DNA from: Tethya wilhelma
Lineage: Eukaryota > Porifera > Demospongiae > Tethyida > Tethyidae
Direction of reading: 5' to 3'
DNA length: 64,000 bases
Assembly (NCBI GenBank): GCA_964030475.1
Contig: CAXIPT010000008.1
Location: 2,728,141 to 2,792,140 of the forward strand
Position numbers and translations under genes: made by a program
Part shown: piece after piece, positions 10,170 to 24,274 of the stretch
Layout of the letters: every line of letters starts with the position of its first letter
Numbering within the stretch: position 1 is the stretch's first letter
Notes under the pieces: generated by a model
Database searches by the model: none
The model's input: only the letters and a program-made list of their open reading frames with translations
Told to the model about the DNA's origin: nothing

Positions 10170-13100
10170 ATGAACGTCAACTACGAGCCAAGTGACCAGC
10201 AAGTACTGGAGGAAGACTATGATGAGAACTATGAGCCGACAGAAGAAGGTAAGCAACTCTAAAACATGAATAGTGCTTGGTTGAAAATGGTTGCCATGGT
10301 CACGTATTGACAAGTATTGGCGTCTTGCTTCGCTATTTTAGAGGTATTAGAATATTGCAAGGTGCTTGGCTTGGACCCAATGGCCGAGGAAGACCTGCTC
10401 TACATTGCTAGAGAGGGCATAAAAGCCCCCCTACCAAAAGAGTGGAAGCCTGTGTAAGTGTCAAGAATATGTCCTAAACACAACTATACAACAATGATCT
10501 TGTTTAATCTAGCTATTGATTGTACTGTTGTAATACATTGGAACTACAATTCTGACTCACTAAGTACAGATTTATACTTAGATGTGCTTGTAGACATTGT
10601 CACTGGCCAGCTATATACACTCTTAATTTTAATACAAACTGTCTAGAAAGCCCAACTATTGTTAAAGTAAGATTCTACTCTCAAGAGAAATCTAGAGCTT
10701 TCATGTACTCTCAGTTGTGTTAAAAACAATTGAAATTTAATTTGTGTCACAGTGAGGATGGTGATGGCAACATTTACTACTTCAACTTTTCCACTGGTGA
10801 CAGCACTTGGGAGCATCCTTGTGATGAGTATTATCGTAAGCAGTTGCAACAAGAGAGAGAAAAGAAGCGTCTGAAGGCTTCAGTCCCTGGCAGCAAGGCC
10901 AAGAGTGGGAAGAAGAAAGGTGTTGTAGTCTCTGGTAGGACTGGAGGAGCTGGTGGGAAGCCAGTGATGAATGGAGGAGGGACACTACCTCCTGGAGGGA
11001 TGGTGAAGGGTGGTGGACCACACCCTGCAGCCTTGATGAACGGGCACCCTGGGATGGCAATGGCTGCAGGCATGTCTTCCCATCCAGGCATGATGATGAA
11101 TGGAGGTGAAGGAGGGCCTGCAATGATGAATGGAAGTAGAGGGGTACACCCTGCGATGATGAATGGAAGTGGAGGGGTACCCCCTGCAATGATGAATGGA
11201 GGTGGAGGGGTACACCCTGCGATGATGAATGGAGGTGGCCCCATGCTACGAGGAAGTACTCCTCCTGGTCTTGGAGGAGGAAGTGGTCTCATGAGTAGTC
11301 AGCCACCTTTGGGGAAAATAAGCCAGGTACACGCACACACACACACACATACCCACATTACTATAATAAAATACCACATTGCAATTCTTTGCTGAATTAC
11401 CCCAACAGCAAAGATCTCCTGGACATGGCAAGCTTGCTCCTCTCTCTCATGGTGGGAACAAGCCCCTCCCTTCCATTGCTGGTCTTCCTCCTCTCAAGGC
11501 CCCTGCGTCTCTGGCCCCACTCCATGTCCCCTCAGCAATGGTATGAGGTCATGACAATAACTTGTGAGCATCACTCAAGCCCGTCCTTCTCTCATTCAGA
11601 GTCAGGCTAGCAGCAGTCGTGGACAGTCCTTGGCTAGCACTGGAGGTAGTGATACTGTCAAGTCGGCAGATTTGCTCCTCACGAGTGGAAACAGGAGTAC
11701 TGGGCTGGCCACCATCGAGCTAGGAGGTGGAGGCATCTCAAACAAGTTTGAAGAAGAAGATGAAGACTCTGATTCAAGCAGTGTACGTACTCTAGCTTAG
11801 ATTCAATGTCATTGGTTCGAATAACACTGTATACATCTATTGTAGGAATTTGATGTTGGCTTCAAGAGCAAGCTTGGAATGAATATCCTAGGTGCTGAAG
11901 ACTTTGGGATAAAGGTACCTCCATGAAGCTGTCTGTATACTAGTCCTTGAGTATGATGTATATACCCATAGGATTCTGAAGAGGACATTCTCTCAACTGA
12001 AGATGTCAGCAAAGAACTTCAGAAGATCTTGGATCTCGACAAGAGTGAGAAATCAAGTGACGATGATGAGGAGAGAGTACCAGTTGGTGTTCCTGATCGA
12101 CCCTCAGCCCCAGCCCCACGACATCCAACTCTGGGAGGAGGTGGAGTCAGCAGTGGACTGTCCGAAGAGTCCCCTGCCTCCTCTCCCCGAGTGAGACCTC
12201 GTGCAGCTAAGACTAGGGATGTGTCAAGCTACCGGAGCTCTCCCGACACCAGTAGACCCCCACTGCAGACCTCGTCCCCAGTGGTACAGTCTAGTGCTGT
12301 AAATGGCTCTGCTGGTGTTGGAACCTTTGGGAGAGGCGCTATTGGTAGTCTGTCTCCTGCTAGAATCCAACTGAGTGCATCCCCATCAAAGTATGTGCCA
12401 CACTATACCTACACATAGAGTAATAGACAGTGGTTGTAATGCTGGTCAGTGAGCTTGAGTATGCTTGCATTCTTTGTCTTTAGACAACCTGATGTCACTA
12501 AAGAGATTAAAGTGATGGATGATGAACACATGGATACACTCAAACAGTTGAAAGTGGTCCATGCCAAAGAGCTTGAGGAGCTTAGAACACAGTTCACCAA
12601 GGAGTTGGAAGAACTCAAAGAGACACTGGCTGATGAGAATGAAAACAAGATGGCTCTCTTTCAAAAGGACTTAGCAACAGAGCAGATCAAAGAAGAACAA
12701 GAGCTACAGGCAAGGAAGACTTCCTACCTGAGTGACTTGAGAGCACGTTTACAGGCTGAGCAAGAAGATGAAGAGGCCAAGATGATGGAGAGAAAGCAAG
12801 ATACCCTCAGAAAGCTGAAACAACAGGTAATGGTCTCATGTCAAAAGCTACGATATAGTATACTGTGATGTGTGTTTATTGTTTTGACGACCACTTACCA
12901 ATTATTCCATAGGTGGCTCAAGAGCAAGAAAATGAAGAGAGCAAGCTGAGGAAAGAGAAGAATCTTGTGTTGATGAGTCTTCGTCAGAAGCTGGAAAAAG
13001 AGCATGCTGCAGAACAGACCAAAGTACGATCTGCGGCTACTGCTAAGATTGCTTCTTTGCAAGAAACCTTGAAGAAAGAATTTGAAGATCAGAAGAAAAC

Positions 13101-16100
13101 ATTGAAAGCTTCTAATGATCAAGAGATTGAAGCATTCAGACAGCACACTGAGAATGAGCTAAAGGAAAAGAGGAACGAAATAGATAGAGAACACAAGACA
13201 GAGCTGGAAGCTCTTCAAACTCAGCTTCAGGAAGAACATGAAAAGGTTTGACCAGTCTTCTCTGCATAACATGATTGTAATTGATTTGTGTAACTGTCAC
13301 ACATTGTAGGCCCTCAAAGCTGCACAGGCTGACATTGAGAAGACATATAGTCTGCAAGAAGCTAAAGAACATGCTTTACAGCTACACAAGCAATCGGAAG
13401 AAGAGCTAAAGACACAGGTATGGCATATCCTACTGTATTACCTGTGTATCTATAACCTGATTACCTTGTTTCACACTAGCTTGCAGAAGAGCTAGAGGCT
13501 AAGAAAGAAGAAATACTGAGCCAACACAAAGTTGAGATGGTAAGACTACACACATGTACAGCGTACCCTTTTAAGCCCATTGTTGAAGACTAGCAGAGAT
13601 TCCTACTAGCAGTCATTGAGGCGGAGTGGTTGGGTGAGGAGTCCACTCACGGCTTTGTGGGCCCATTGTACAGGGGTTGGAATGTTTGTGTACTTTTACT
13701 TCCTTGAGAAAGGTTACTTCTCCATTCATGTCTGTCTGTCTGTGTACTTGAAGGAGTCACTGAAAGAACAGCTGGCAAAAGAACTAGCACAAGTGCAGGA
13801 AGAAGAGGGCCAAAAGGTACTTTAATGTCTCTCAAGTAACTAGGCATAATGGCCATTAAAGGTTAGGGTGGTCATTTTGGTTAATCCCTACTATACTCTA
13901 GATTGACAATGAAAGGGAGAGACTGAGAGAAGAGCTAGACTCAATGAAAGAATCCATAGTACAGGTATTGGGCAATACCACTCCATGAATCTGTATGTAC
14001 CACATGTACAAGAGCATTCATTGTGCACTAACATCTGTCTTATGCAGGAGCATGAATTAAAGATGCAACAACTTCAAAGTGAGCAGAAAGCAATTCAGGA
14101 GGAGCTGGAGAGACACAAAGAGGAGCAGGTATGTGTGCCTGCGTCATTGCATGCTTTGTACACATATGTAAGTGTCATTTGATGTTTCCTTTTAGTCTCA
14201 AGAGCTGGTCTCCATGGAAACCGAGTACCAGTGCAAGAAAGAGGAGTTGGTTCAAGTGAAGTCTGAGCTAGACCAGCAACTGTTGCAAGTGGAACACAAA
14301 AAGAGAGAACTGCAGGAAGAAGAAACTGAACTGAAGTTAGAAGAAGCCCGTTTGGAGCAACTGCGATCAGCCAGTGCTGTAGAGACTGAACAACTCCTAC
14401 AGAAGCAGCAGTCTGAACTCAAGGCAGGCATTGACAAGGAGAAGAAAACACTCAGTTCATTAAAGAAGTTAGTTGACAAGAAATTTCCACTACATTACAT
14501 GTAGTTGAATATAATTATATGACCTTTGATTTCAAACAGAACATGTGCTTCATTGGAGGCTGAGCTCCAGCGTCTTCAAGAAGAAAAGGCTTCTCTTAGC
14601 GAAGAAGTTAAGACACTCAGAGAAGAAAAGGAAATGTGTAGATCCCAGCTGTTGGAGCTCCACGAGCAACTCAAACAAGAAAAGGCCACTCTTGAACAAA
14701 TCAGACAAGAGAGAGAAATTGCCAAAGCAATCCCTATCAACCAGACTCCTCTACAATCAACTACTGATGACTCTGGTCCTGTAAGAGTACCTAAAGCTAA
14801 GGCTCAAGTGTTGAAGAAGAAAGGAAAGTCAGCAGCACACAAGGACCATTTCATTTCTCGTGAAATGATCCATAACGACAGGAGTGACCCTGAAGATGAA
14901 GACGAAGAGACTGCAGGCACCATGAATGTGCAAGAGTTGGAAGCACCAGTCACTAAACCAAAGGTACTAGAGCACGGAAACTGTTGCATGCCATCTTCAC
15001 TACCTATTACCACAACTATGGTAGGTGCCCCCAACTTCCCAAGGTGATGCCTGCTCTGACAGTGAAGTTAGTTCCATTGTCCTGGAGGGAGTCAAAGCCA
15101 GGCTGGCAGATAATCAAAGGTTGGTAGGAATGTAATGGTATAGGTCTTTACAATGTGTGTGGTCAAGCCTTTACAACAACCAGATGATCAAATGATCAGC
15201 TGGCCTTCACCTTACTCCAGATACAGTGCAATACATTACAGTGTACACCACTGTGCATTTTTATGCCAGTTAGTACTGTGATGTGTTTTCACAGAATCGT
15301 ATTTGAAGTCGGCATTGAAGGAAACTATGTAATGTATATGTTCACTGTTTTCCCTCCAGAGAGCTCCAGCACACACTGACTGAAGAGCAAGAGTCCCTGG
15401 CCAGAACCAAGGAGTACCTGAAACAACAGCAGAAAACACTAAAGAAAAGAAGACAGGTACTCAAGAACAGTCACCAGGACTGGAGCAATAGGCTGAATCC
15501 CAGGACAACACTACACGTGAGAAATTGTGTTTGTACACCTCTCTGTGTTTCACATTCCTCGTCTGTATTCACATCTGCTCTCCATCAATATGTACGTCGT
15601 ATAATCTTATTATTAGTATTAGTTAAAAAGACACTTTTCTTAGCTGATAATTTGAGACTTTGTAATACCAGTAATGAAGTGAAATGTTTTTTGTTATCTC
15701 CAGGCTTCTGAAGACACTAATGTGAACCTCCTTAAAGAGATACAGTCAAAACTGGACCAGGTGACTATGTGTATCACTATTGCAACGTTTTCCTGTGAAG
15801 TGTATTAAGAATACACCCATTACCATATGTGGTTCCTTGTAATCATTTAAACCCCACAAGTACCTTCCTTCTTTATCTTGTACACCGTGACACAGTTGCC
15901 TTCTTTAGCTATTGTTTATATTTTCTGTGATATTCTTCCATGTAGGAGGCAGCAGCCCTGGACATGCTGGAGGAGCGTATGAAGTCCTCCAATCGACTCC
16001 TGGCCCTCAAAGAACAAGTGGTGAATCAACTGGAACAGGTTTCACTGGAAGACGAGGTATGTACAGTAGTAGACCAAGAATGTAGAAGTAGGAATACTGT

Positions 16101-19100
16101 AAGTGTTGCAGTGTTCTGTGTGTGATGTGACTGAGAATGTGTTCTCTTTGGTACTCTATCACTCTACAGCAGCTCGAAATGTAATAAGAATAGAGAAAAA
16201 TAGATAATATTATTTATGATAGAAATCAGTCCATTGTAATACACGCGTGTACCTCTGTGACCAATCCTAAATATAGTGGACCCTTCCCAGGGATCCACCT
16301 ATGGATCAACATCTTCATGGTGTGCATGTACACGCATGCACTAGAGTATGTGTGTAGCAGTAATATGACCGGGAAACAGATGGTGATGGTTTTTAACTGT
16401 ATCCCCTTTTCTGGAAATTTTCCATGAAGCAAACATGTAATTGTAACCCCAGTTATGTGGCACTGTTGTAAACCCCATGAGTGTGTGCATCTGGTCGGTG
16501 GGATTGAGGTCACACCACCACCAACAGCTGCACCCAGTCCCCCTCTCCAGGGACTTAGAATATACAATACTGGTGGGAGCAACCAGACTTAGAGTCTGCA
16601 AGTCGTGAAGACTTCCAGTCATAGCTATAATATTGCTCTGGCCACTTCAAAGGAGTTGAGTTGGTGTTTGTACTTCCACCATGGTACCAGTTGGTGTATA
16701 CACCCTAGCACATAGTTTGGTTGTGTTTTGAATGAGGGTCTAATCTGACTCCCACTTACTGTATACTAGCACAGAATGTCATGAAATTCTTCAACCCAAA
16801 CAGTGTAATCACTATCGTGTACTCTCACTGTAGGTTGAGAGCTCATCAGATGATGAAGGCCCACCCTCTCTTCCTGCCCCTAGTGCTCCACTCGATGTCA
16901 CCTCTCCTAAACTCTACATCTCCAAACTGAAGGCCAGTCTGGAGAGGAGCAGGAAGTACACCCAGTCTAAATCACCCAAGCCACAGTTGGGAAAAGAACG
17001 ACAAAGACACATGACCTCGCCCCTCCCTCTCCAAAGCTCCAGAGCTACTAGGAACGCTCGGAGGCAGTTGTACAAGTTTCAGACCAGGTTCTCTAGTGAG
17101 GAGACTAGCAGTGAGGACAACGGAGGCCTCTCTTCCAGTACCACGGACGTGGAGGAAGAGATCGAGATGAACCGTTTCAAACGACGTCATCACTCAATCC
17201 CTGCATCAAGCCGGGCTCATTTTTCTCCCACCACTCAGAGGATTCTCAACGGAGGACGGGTCACTGATACAAGCCCCTCTCACAGCCACGGAGCATCAGT
17301 GATGCACCCTCCTCTGACTTCTACTACTACTAGGAGATCTGACCCCGAAGTGATGGGTTCTCTCAATGCCATCAATAGCCAGCTAGGAGAACTGCTCAAC
17401 AGACTGGATCAGCCCAGCCCAGTGCCTCCTCCCCTTCCCACTAGTGGTGTGTACGCCCCTCCTTCTCACAGCAAGCCGTCCTCTTGGCACGAAGAGCATG
17501 AGATCAGAGGTGCTGGAACTACCACCACTGGCCTCAAGTCAAGCAGGTATAAATACTATTGTATGGGGACATTGCTCTGTCACGTGCAATGCAGTGCGGT
17601 TATGCATGTACAGCAGATGTAGACTTGTGTCAATTACAACGGCTGTCGATTCGCTCCTCTCTCCTGTAGTCAATACAGCAATGCCCCCAGATCAAGTCAA
17701 TTACATTTATGACAGTGGGGGGATTAGTCATGCACTAAAGCCCCTGCATTGTTACAGTGTATAACTTTATACACTGCCTGCAGCTGTGCTCTATTGTACA
17801 AGGGCATAGCGATTACACAACTCTAATTGGGATAAGTTAAAGAGCCACTCAAGCAATTGTAGTCTAATCAATACTAGTTTGTTTTCACATGCCCCCTGCT
17901 AGCACCATGATGTCTGTAAGTAAGGCACTCTTTATTGGTCAGTTATTTCATGCATGCATGCACACACATGTCACAGGTGGGCAGACCCTATAATAAGACC
18001 CGATCAAAGTGGGCTGGTGTTTCCAAGAAGTCGTCCTCACCCCCCTCTCTCAGGTAATGGTGTACATCTACAAGTGACTTCACACCTCTGTGTTGCCTCA
18101 GCCCAGTTACATTGGTGTCACACATCACTAATTTTAGTAAAAAAAGTTTCTCCCGTGAAATGTGACACTGAATGTGGGCACAATGGAAACTTGTGTTTTT
18201 CATAGCACTGTGCAATGTTTCATCTCTGTGGCTGCTAGTGTTGCCATGGTGATTACAGCACACAGTGACGTGTCCCCTCCTGGGATGTTATTCAGCTAGA
18301 CTATCAAATGTCGCCCTGGAATTGCTGTAGCTTTGCACTTACTCACGTAATTACGGTGCATTTGTAGTGAGTGATTGATCTGATTGATTGTGAGTGTGTG
18401 ATTGATCTGGTCATTCTCTCAGTCGTACTCATACAATAAACAAGTGCCAGTAAAATTGAGTTATTTCTCCATTAGTGAGTGTTTTTGTGTGCGTCCAATG
18501 CTGGGTACAAACACCTCTAGTTATGTGTTCAAATATGTTTGCAAACTCAGACCATCAATTAATGAGACAAGTATCACAGGGTTCAGAGTATGACACATTT
18601 TCGACTAATACTGTAACAATGAACTGGTGTTCAGTACAACAGACTGTGTTTTATGGTATTTTCTTGTGTCCAGGTCATTATCATTCAAGTGTTGCTCCAC
18701 CATCACCACCATTATTGAACAGGACTCATAACTCACGGTACATACGTGTATTTGTTGGTGTGTGTGTGTGTGTGTTTGTTTACCATTGCCTAGCAACCAA
18801 AGTTTTTATAGGCTGATTGCCAGTTACTGGATGGGGATTACAGGGGTCAATGGCAAACAAACTAGTTGATTCTTGACTCACGCTGAGGTCTGGTCGTCTG
18901 GTCTGCTCACTGTATGAGTGTTTCGTTCATTCTACGAAGCAGTATTCCACAAAAACTCTTCACCAGTCCCTAGTCAGTATAAAAAACAAGCTCTGAAAAC
19001 ACTAGAACATAGATGAACTGCTTTATCTATGGCTATGTTTGACGTCAAAATTTTTTTGGCCAAATCTCCGCATTTTGAACTAAAATTGATACTGATTTTG

Positions 19101-20445
19101 ACAAAAATATTTCGTTTAGTTTAATTAAATGCAAACGGTATCCCGGAACCTTAACTCTATTTGCCAATTCTATTGTCTAATTCCCATATTTGCTTTCTGT
19201 TAAGTGAAAACAGTTTAATTTGATACTTGGAATGATAATTATCATGTTTGTCCTATCCTCTGGGATTCACACTCACTGACTGGCTGGGAAAGAAATTACC
19301 ATGTCTGTTCATTCGTGAATAATACAATTCACTTGGCCACTAACCAAGTAAAAATATGCAAAAATATCCTGTACACAAGCACAGTGTTAATGAATGAATG
19401 AAAATGTTCGAATGGGGCAAAAAAAAAATTGTGCTCACTCAACTTTAGCCAAGGTGGTTCCCATCTTGGTGCTATATGAAGTGCCAGTGAGGCTGTCCTT
19501 GGTCTGGTGATGATGGTACAGCCAGTGCAGCTCATCAATGGGCACTCAGAGGCCTGTATCTGTCCGTTTCAAAGTACCACTAAATTGATTAGCATTTGTA
19601 GAGTTCAGGTCGTGGTATGCAATTGACGCATTTCTCGCATACATTTTCACAACACATACTCATCCAATACCCCACTGTGTCTCTCGCTACATGTGTGTGC
19701 TATGAGTGTTACATGTTTGCTTACTATGGCGTGCATTCCATGCCATGGCGCCTTTAATGGACTAGCTGAGTCACTGCTGAAAGAAGTGTAGCCTTATTGT
19801 CTGCATGTCACAGTCTCCACTCCCAGCTACCAGTATATACTCTAAAAGAAGCAATTATTGCTGTTCCACCACTTTCTACCTTTATACCTGTGTGTCAATT
19901 ACCTTGTCATCTACTCTGGAATTTTGAGTATAATATTATATCATCGAAGTGGTCTCTGTGTTCTTATTATTGTTAATTTTTCCCCCAATAAAGACTGAAT
20001 AATTTGTGCATTCTTGTGATAAGTTATTCTTGTGATGTAAGTGAGCCTTGTGAAGGAGGTCGAGGGAGGTCCGGTGTAAGGTATCAAGGCATTGTTTGGG
20101 TTGCCATTGTTCAGCAGCTGCGTACACTTTCGGTAGATTTATTTTTTGCATTTGTACTCTTCCATTTCCGGTAGCATTGTTGTTTATGTTCATCCTTGTA
20201 CCTTGTTCAGGTCCTCGGCACTTCTCGAGTCCTCCAGACCGCACGCTTCCACAGAACAGCTCCTAAGGAACCAAACTGATTGGTTGAAAGAATTTCGTCA
20301 GAGTGTCCCACTTTCATCTTGTTTGCAGCTTGGTAGTAGCCGCACCCACACTCGCACACCCTCCACCCCAGCACCTCATCACCCCTCCACAGGTGCTGGG
20401 CCTGTTGGCCCTCCTTCCAAGCAAACCCAAGCTCATGCTCGATGA
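10170..20445 (+). CDS. CEP164: CEP164, centrosomal protein of 164 kDa (24 exons)
   Basis: Exons: 10170-10248, 10342-10453, 10753-11326, 11409-11540, 11600-11782, 11846-11914, 11972-12390, 12484-12826, 12913-13245, 13310-13417, 13480-13539, 13754-13816, 13902-13964, 14048-14128, 14196-14467, 14540-14963, 15025-15119, 15360-15516, 15704-15760, 15946-16056, 16834-17546, 17977-18053, 18674-18737 and 20211-20445. They sum to 4824 nt and 1607 residues; human CEP164 has about 1460. The N-terminal helical segment and WW domain (LPKEWKPV, then YYFNFSTGDSTWEHPCDEYY) are diagnostic. In humans this region binds TTBK2 at the distal appendages and starts ciliogenesis. A Gly/Met/Asn-rich insert follows, then acidic and Ser/Pro-rich linkers, a long Glu/Lys coiled coil (exons 8-20), and a C-terminal segment with EQLLRNQTDWLKEFRQS. 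Exons 4-7 and 21-24 are the least certain in function but fit in phase. A decayed partial copy lies at 45,660-46,985. Confidence 0.93.
10290..10303 (+). promoter_or_regulatory. X-box-like RFX site in CEP164 intron 1
   Basis: GTTGCCATGGTCAC differs at one or two positions from the ideal RFX X-box GTTGCCATGGCAAC. It lies 42 bp after the first donor, close to the promoter, where X-boxes of ciliary genes are often found. Confidence 0.4.
10950..11260 (+). repeat. In-frame minisatellite in CEP164 exon 3
   Basis: About five imperfect 33-bp units encode repeats of the form AMMNGGGGVHP. The array keeps the reading frame and adds a Gly/Met/Asn-rich linker after the WW domain that I do not know from vertebrate CEP164. 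Confidence 0.85.
18240..18253 (+). promoter_or_regulatory. X-box-like motif in CEP164 intron 22
   Basis: GTTGCCATGGTGAT matches the first half of the RFX X-box well and the second half poorly. It is far from the promoter, so function is doubtful. Confidence 0.2.
18785..18798 (-). promoter_or_regulatory. X-box-like motif in CEP164 intron 23
   Basis: The reverse complement reads GGTTGCTAGGCAAT, close to the palindromic RFX X-box GTTGCTAGGCAAC. The same word is kept in the decayed CEP164 copy near 46,872. It is internal to the gene, so a promoter role is uncertain. Confidence 0.25.
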
Positions 20446-23400
20446 AAGCAACAACATACGTCTGATACATGTCTAAGGGATGCACTGAAAGGAGAAGCAA
20501 AACTATAACTGTCATCATGTACTGTATGAATTTTACACTACTATGGTAATGTTCTTTGTTGCTAATACTATAAAGTTTTTGTCATGTTTAAAGTCATTCA
20601 CATATTTTTTTGGCGACCCGATTTCTTAGATTTGTATGTAATTGTTGTACTATATAGTTTTTCGTTTGTAGCAAAGTTCGTTAATATAGCATTCAATATT
20701 AATTTTTACGAGCACTTTGTATTTCGCGCTGGGCACGCGGACATGTGGACGTAGAAACGATATTCATGAGTTGCGGTTTATAATAGCGCATCATAAAGCA
20801 TATGCACGTAGGGGTGTAGACCTACACGTAGGTTGCTTCTCTGCATGCAAAACAACTCAAGTTGATTGAACTCAACTGTCTAGTCTCATACTCTGTACTT
20901 TGAAAAGAACCTCTAGTCTTGATAAATAGTATGAATCACTGAAGAGACTTTTATGGGAGAAAAGCTCGTCGGAAGGCTAGGGATATTGCAACAATAACTC
21001 CAAGGTGAGTAGTATAATCTGCCTGCACGAGTAAACACAATAATTTAGCATCGTTTGAACACATGTACAGTAGGTTTATAGTAGGGGCTGGTTCACCCTA
21101 CTTATACCTTTAGTCGCTGAGTGTTCAGAAACTATGAAAGTGTTGTAAGAGTACCCATCTGGCTCAGCAGATGGGGTTGACCAAGAGCTTCACCATGTGT
21201 AGCAATACCATTGGTGGTGGGTGTGTATCTCTCAAAGGGATCCAGTACACTTGTTTACATTTAGTCTTCTCATAGTAGAGTAATAGAGTACTGGTATCCA
21301 CTCATAAGAATAATTGATCACCCAAACTCTATTGAATGAGAAGTACACCTCATACTATTGCGTCCCACAACACTTTTTGTGGTTGATTTGTGGTATTTTT
21401 GCACTGAGATTCCCTTTCGATCGGCCTTATCACCAGTGCATGTTTGTACCCTCATTATAGACATTAGATTTGCCCATTTCTTATGGACAGTACACCGTAT
21501 GCCTTCTATATATTATACTGGTGGTAAAGTGTGTGTTTAGCTTCCAGCTGCACACTGTGCCCACTGTGAAGCCAATCTGAGCCCGTTTTAGGTGCAATTT
21601 GCTTTGCCAATTAGCCATGTGTAATTGGATAAACAGTTGGTCGTATCACACACACATGGACAGACCTACACATAGCGTCTCATTCGATACATGATAATGA
21701 TTCCATACTTGTACATGTATAGTTTTTGAAATTCCACTATGACGTGTATTGGAGAAATACGTTTGAACGTGACAACATCTGTAGACACATGTTATGGTAG
21801 TGAAGTAGGAGTCAAGGAGTAGCTTGTAGCATTGCCAAACCTCTAGAATAGCTGGCCTGTATTCTATGTATCTACCCACTCTTTAAACAATGATCACTAG
21901 ATTCAGTGATATGCCTTATGGTAGAGTGCCCAACAAAAAGTGAACCATTTATAAGTAAGTCAGTATAAGTCAAGTTATAGTGACTGAGACAAGACAAGAC
22001 AGCCTGACTGATGGATTTAGGACTCTGACAGTATCAGAGAAGATTGGCAAGTGAGGATACAGTACGTGGTTGTAGCTATTCTATGTTAATTATATTGGAG
22101 TCTACTCTTTTTTGGTGTACCATTTGAACTTTGTAATGAATCTACTTGGATTTGTCATATGATGTCGATTAGTCAGTGACCCTCAATTACCATCACTAGA
22201 ATCACTTTCGTTTAGCAGGAAGCATATAGTTACATACTCCCTTTTTTCTGTCCCTCTACTAGAAGTATGTGTGGACCCATAACATGAGATAACTTGAGAT
22301 CATGTGAATAGTCGTTGAGCATGCTTTTAATTCTGCCGTATGATACAGATATTGCCTCGTGTAATACTATACACTGCATTCACTGCATGCACTGATACCG
22401 CTGTTGTTTACCACTAGCTATGCATTAAGGGTTGCATAATGTTATAATGTGTGGACTCATTGACTCCATGCATGACTGTGGGAAAAGGCATTGACCTGTG
22501 CATAACCCTCTCTAAAGGGATGGCTTGCTAACACATTGTGAAGTGTTCCTGCACACCTGTTGTTGTGGTCAGTTGGTTCAATGGCCCAATCAATTTTGAG
22601 CCTCCCATCACGATAATAGACAATTATACACAGGCTGAATTCTGTGCCAACCCATATTCTCATTTTTTTTTGAATGCATGTGAATTCTGCTCAGATCGAC
22701 AAGTCAATCATGCTTATCTTGTATATATACTGTACCAGCAGTAGTATATTTGTACAGAGAGAAATGCTGTAGAATTTATGCTACCATTAGGGCTTCTGGA
22801 CTACCTAAAAATTGAACATCTTTTGGTTGGTGAACATCCGTCCTACCTGTTCTCAGTGTGTTCTCCTCATGCTGTCAACTGTGTTCCTTGTCTTAGCACT
22901 ACAGAAGTCTTGTTCCTAGCTAGCTGGCCAACTCTCATTGATATTCAGCACTTCAAAAGCTCCCACTGCTCGTCTTTGATACCTATACTAGGAATTTTAC
23001 AACCCTACATGGTATTGCTGTGCTTCCCTAATTTTCAAACATCTCAAGCCCACGACAACGTTGGTAGTCTGTGTGTAGGTGCACATGGGGGATACCAGTG
23101 CATCCCTCATTCTCATGTAGCACATTGTAACAACTCTATACACAACAACAGTTAATGTCCTCCTTGATGGCAGGGTCTGTGTGTTGTGACCATGTAAGAC
23201 AGTTCAATGGTAGTCTCTTGGCATCATTCCGCTTTCAAGTTTTGTCACAAAGTAAACATTTTTAAGCACAAATGTGGAGGAGAAGGTGTTATGTATGTCT
23301 TGAAGTGGTCTTTTGTTCAAACAAAAAAATCATTGCCCCACTATGTGGTGTGTGCTTTAGGTAAACACTTCGAAATTCTAAACATCGTGAATAATGAGGT

Positions 23401-24225
23401 GCTCTCTGACCGTGAATAAGATTGACTCATGTACTCTTAAATAGCTTTGGCTTTGTTTGGAACTCTCTAGAGGTATACATGCATTCCATCGCACGGTGAA
23501 TGAAGGTGAAAGAAGGGCCATTGTATGCATGATCTGTACTCAGAGGAATGAGGCTTGCTTGTGGTTATCCTCAACTTATGTTCTAGAATAAGTTGTGATA
23601 CAAGAAACAGCAGATTGCTAGTCACTTTTACTTGTAGAATTAAGTACCCATTATTGAATACACCCTTACTAGCTGGCCATTTGTAATCAGAGTGTGTCTC
23701 CGCCAAGAGCCTAGGGAGTCATGACAGCTAGCGTACTCTCAAAATTATGTCTCTAAAAGATTAGATTATGATCGCATTATGTCATTGTACTGTCATTCGT
23801 TGGTCGATGGCTTGTGTTATCTCCATGGAAATCAGATTACCAGCTCACACGTACACTGTGTATAGTGTAAGGTGTAATACTATGCCAGTGATGTTATTAC
23901 TGAGTGTCCCCCCCACCCTCTATACACCCACCCCCACTGAGCTTGAGAGCCAGAAGTCTGGCATGCACTTCACGGATGATTAACTATCAACCACACTGGA
24001 ATGCCTTGCCTGTGTATAGTGTTATATAGGCACTGATAGTACTGTGTGTATTATTATGCTGCATGACAAACTGTGTGTGTGTGTTATTACTAGTGTGAGC
24101 TTAGTTCACTACCGTATTGCATTAGTGAGCTATTGTGCATTAGAGATCAGAGGTGTTCTGTAAGGATATATTGGTTTTGATGACCTTTACTAACTTGATC
24201 ACACACATTCACATATTCACACAAT

Positions 24226-24274
<49 letters not shown>

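Noticed and set aside
10782..11292. Minus-strand frames opposite CEP164 exon 3
   Set aside because: Shadows of the in-frame minisatellite; the plus-strand frame carries the WW domain and splices correctly.
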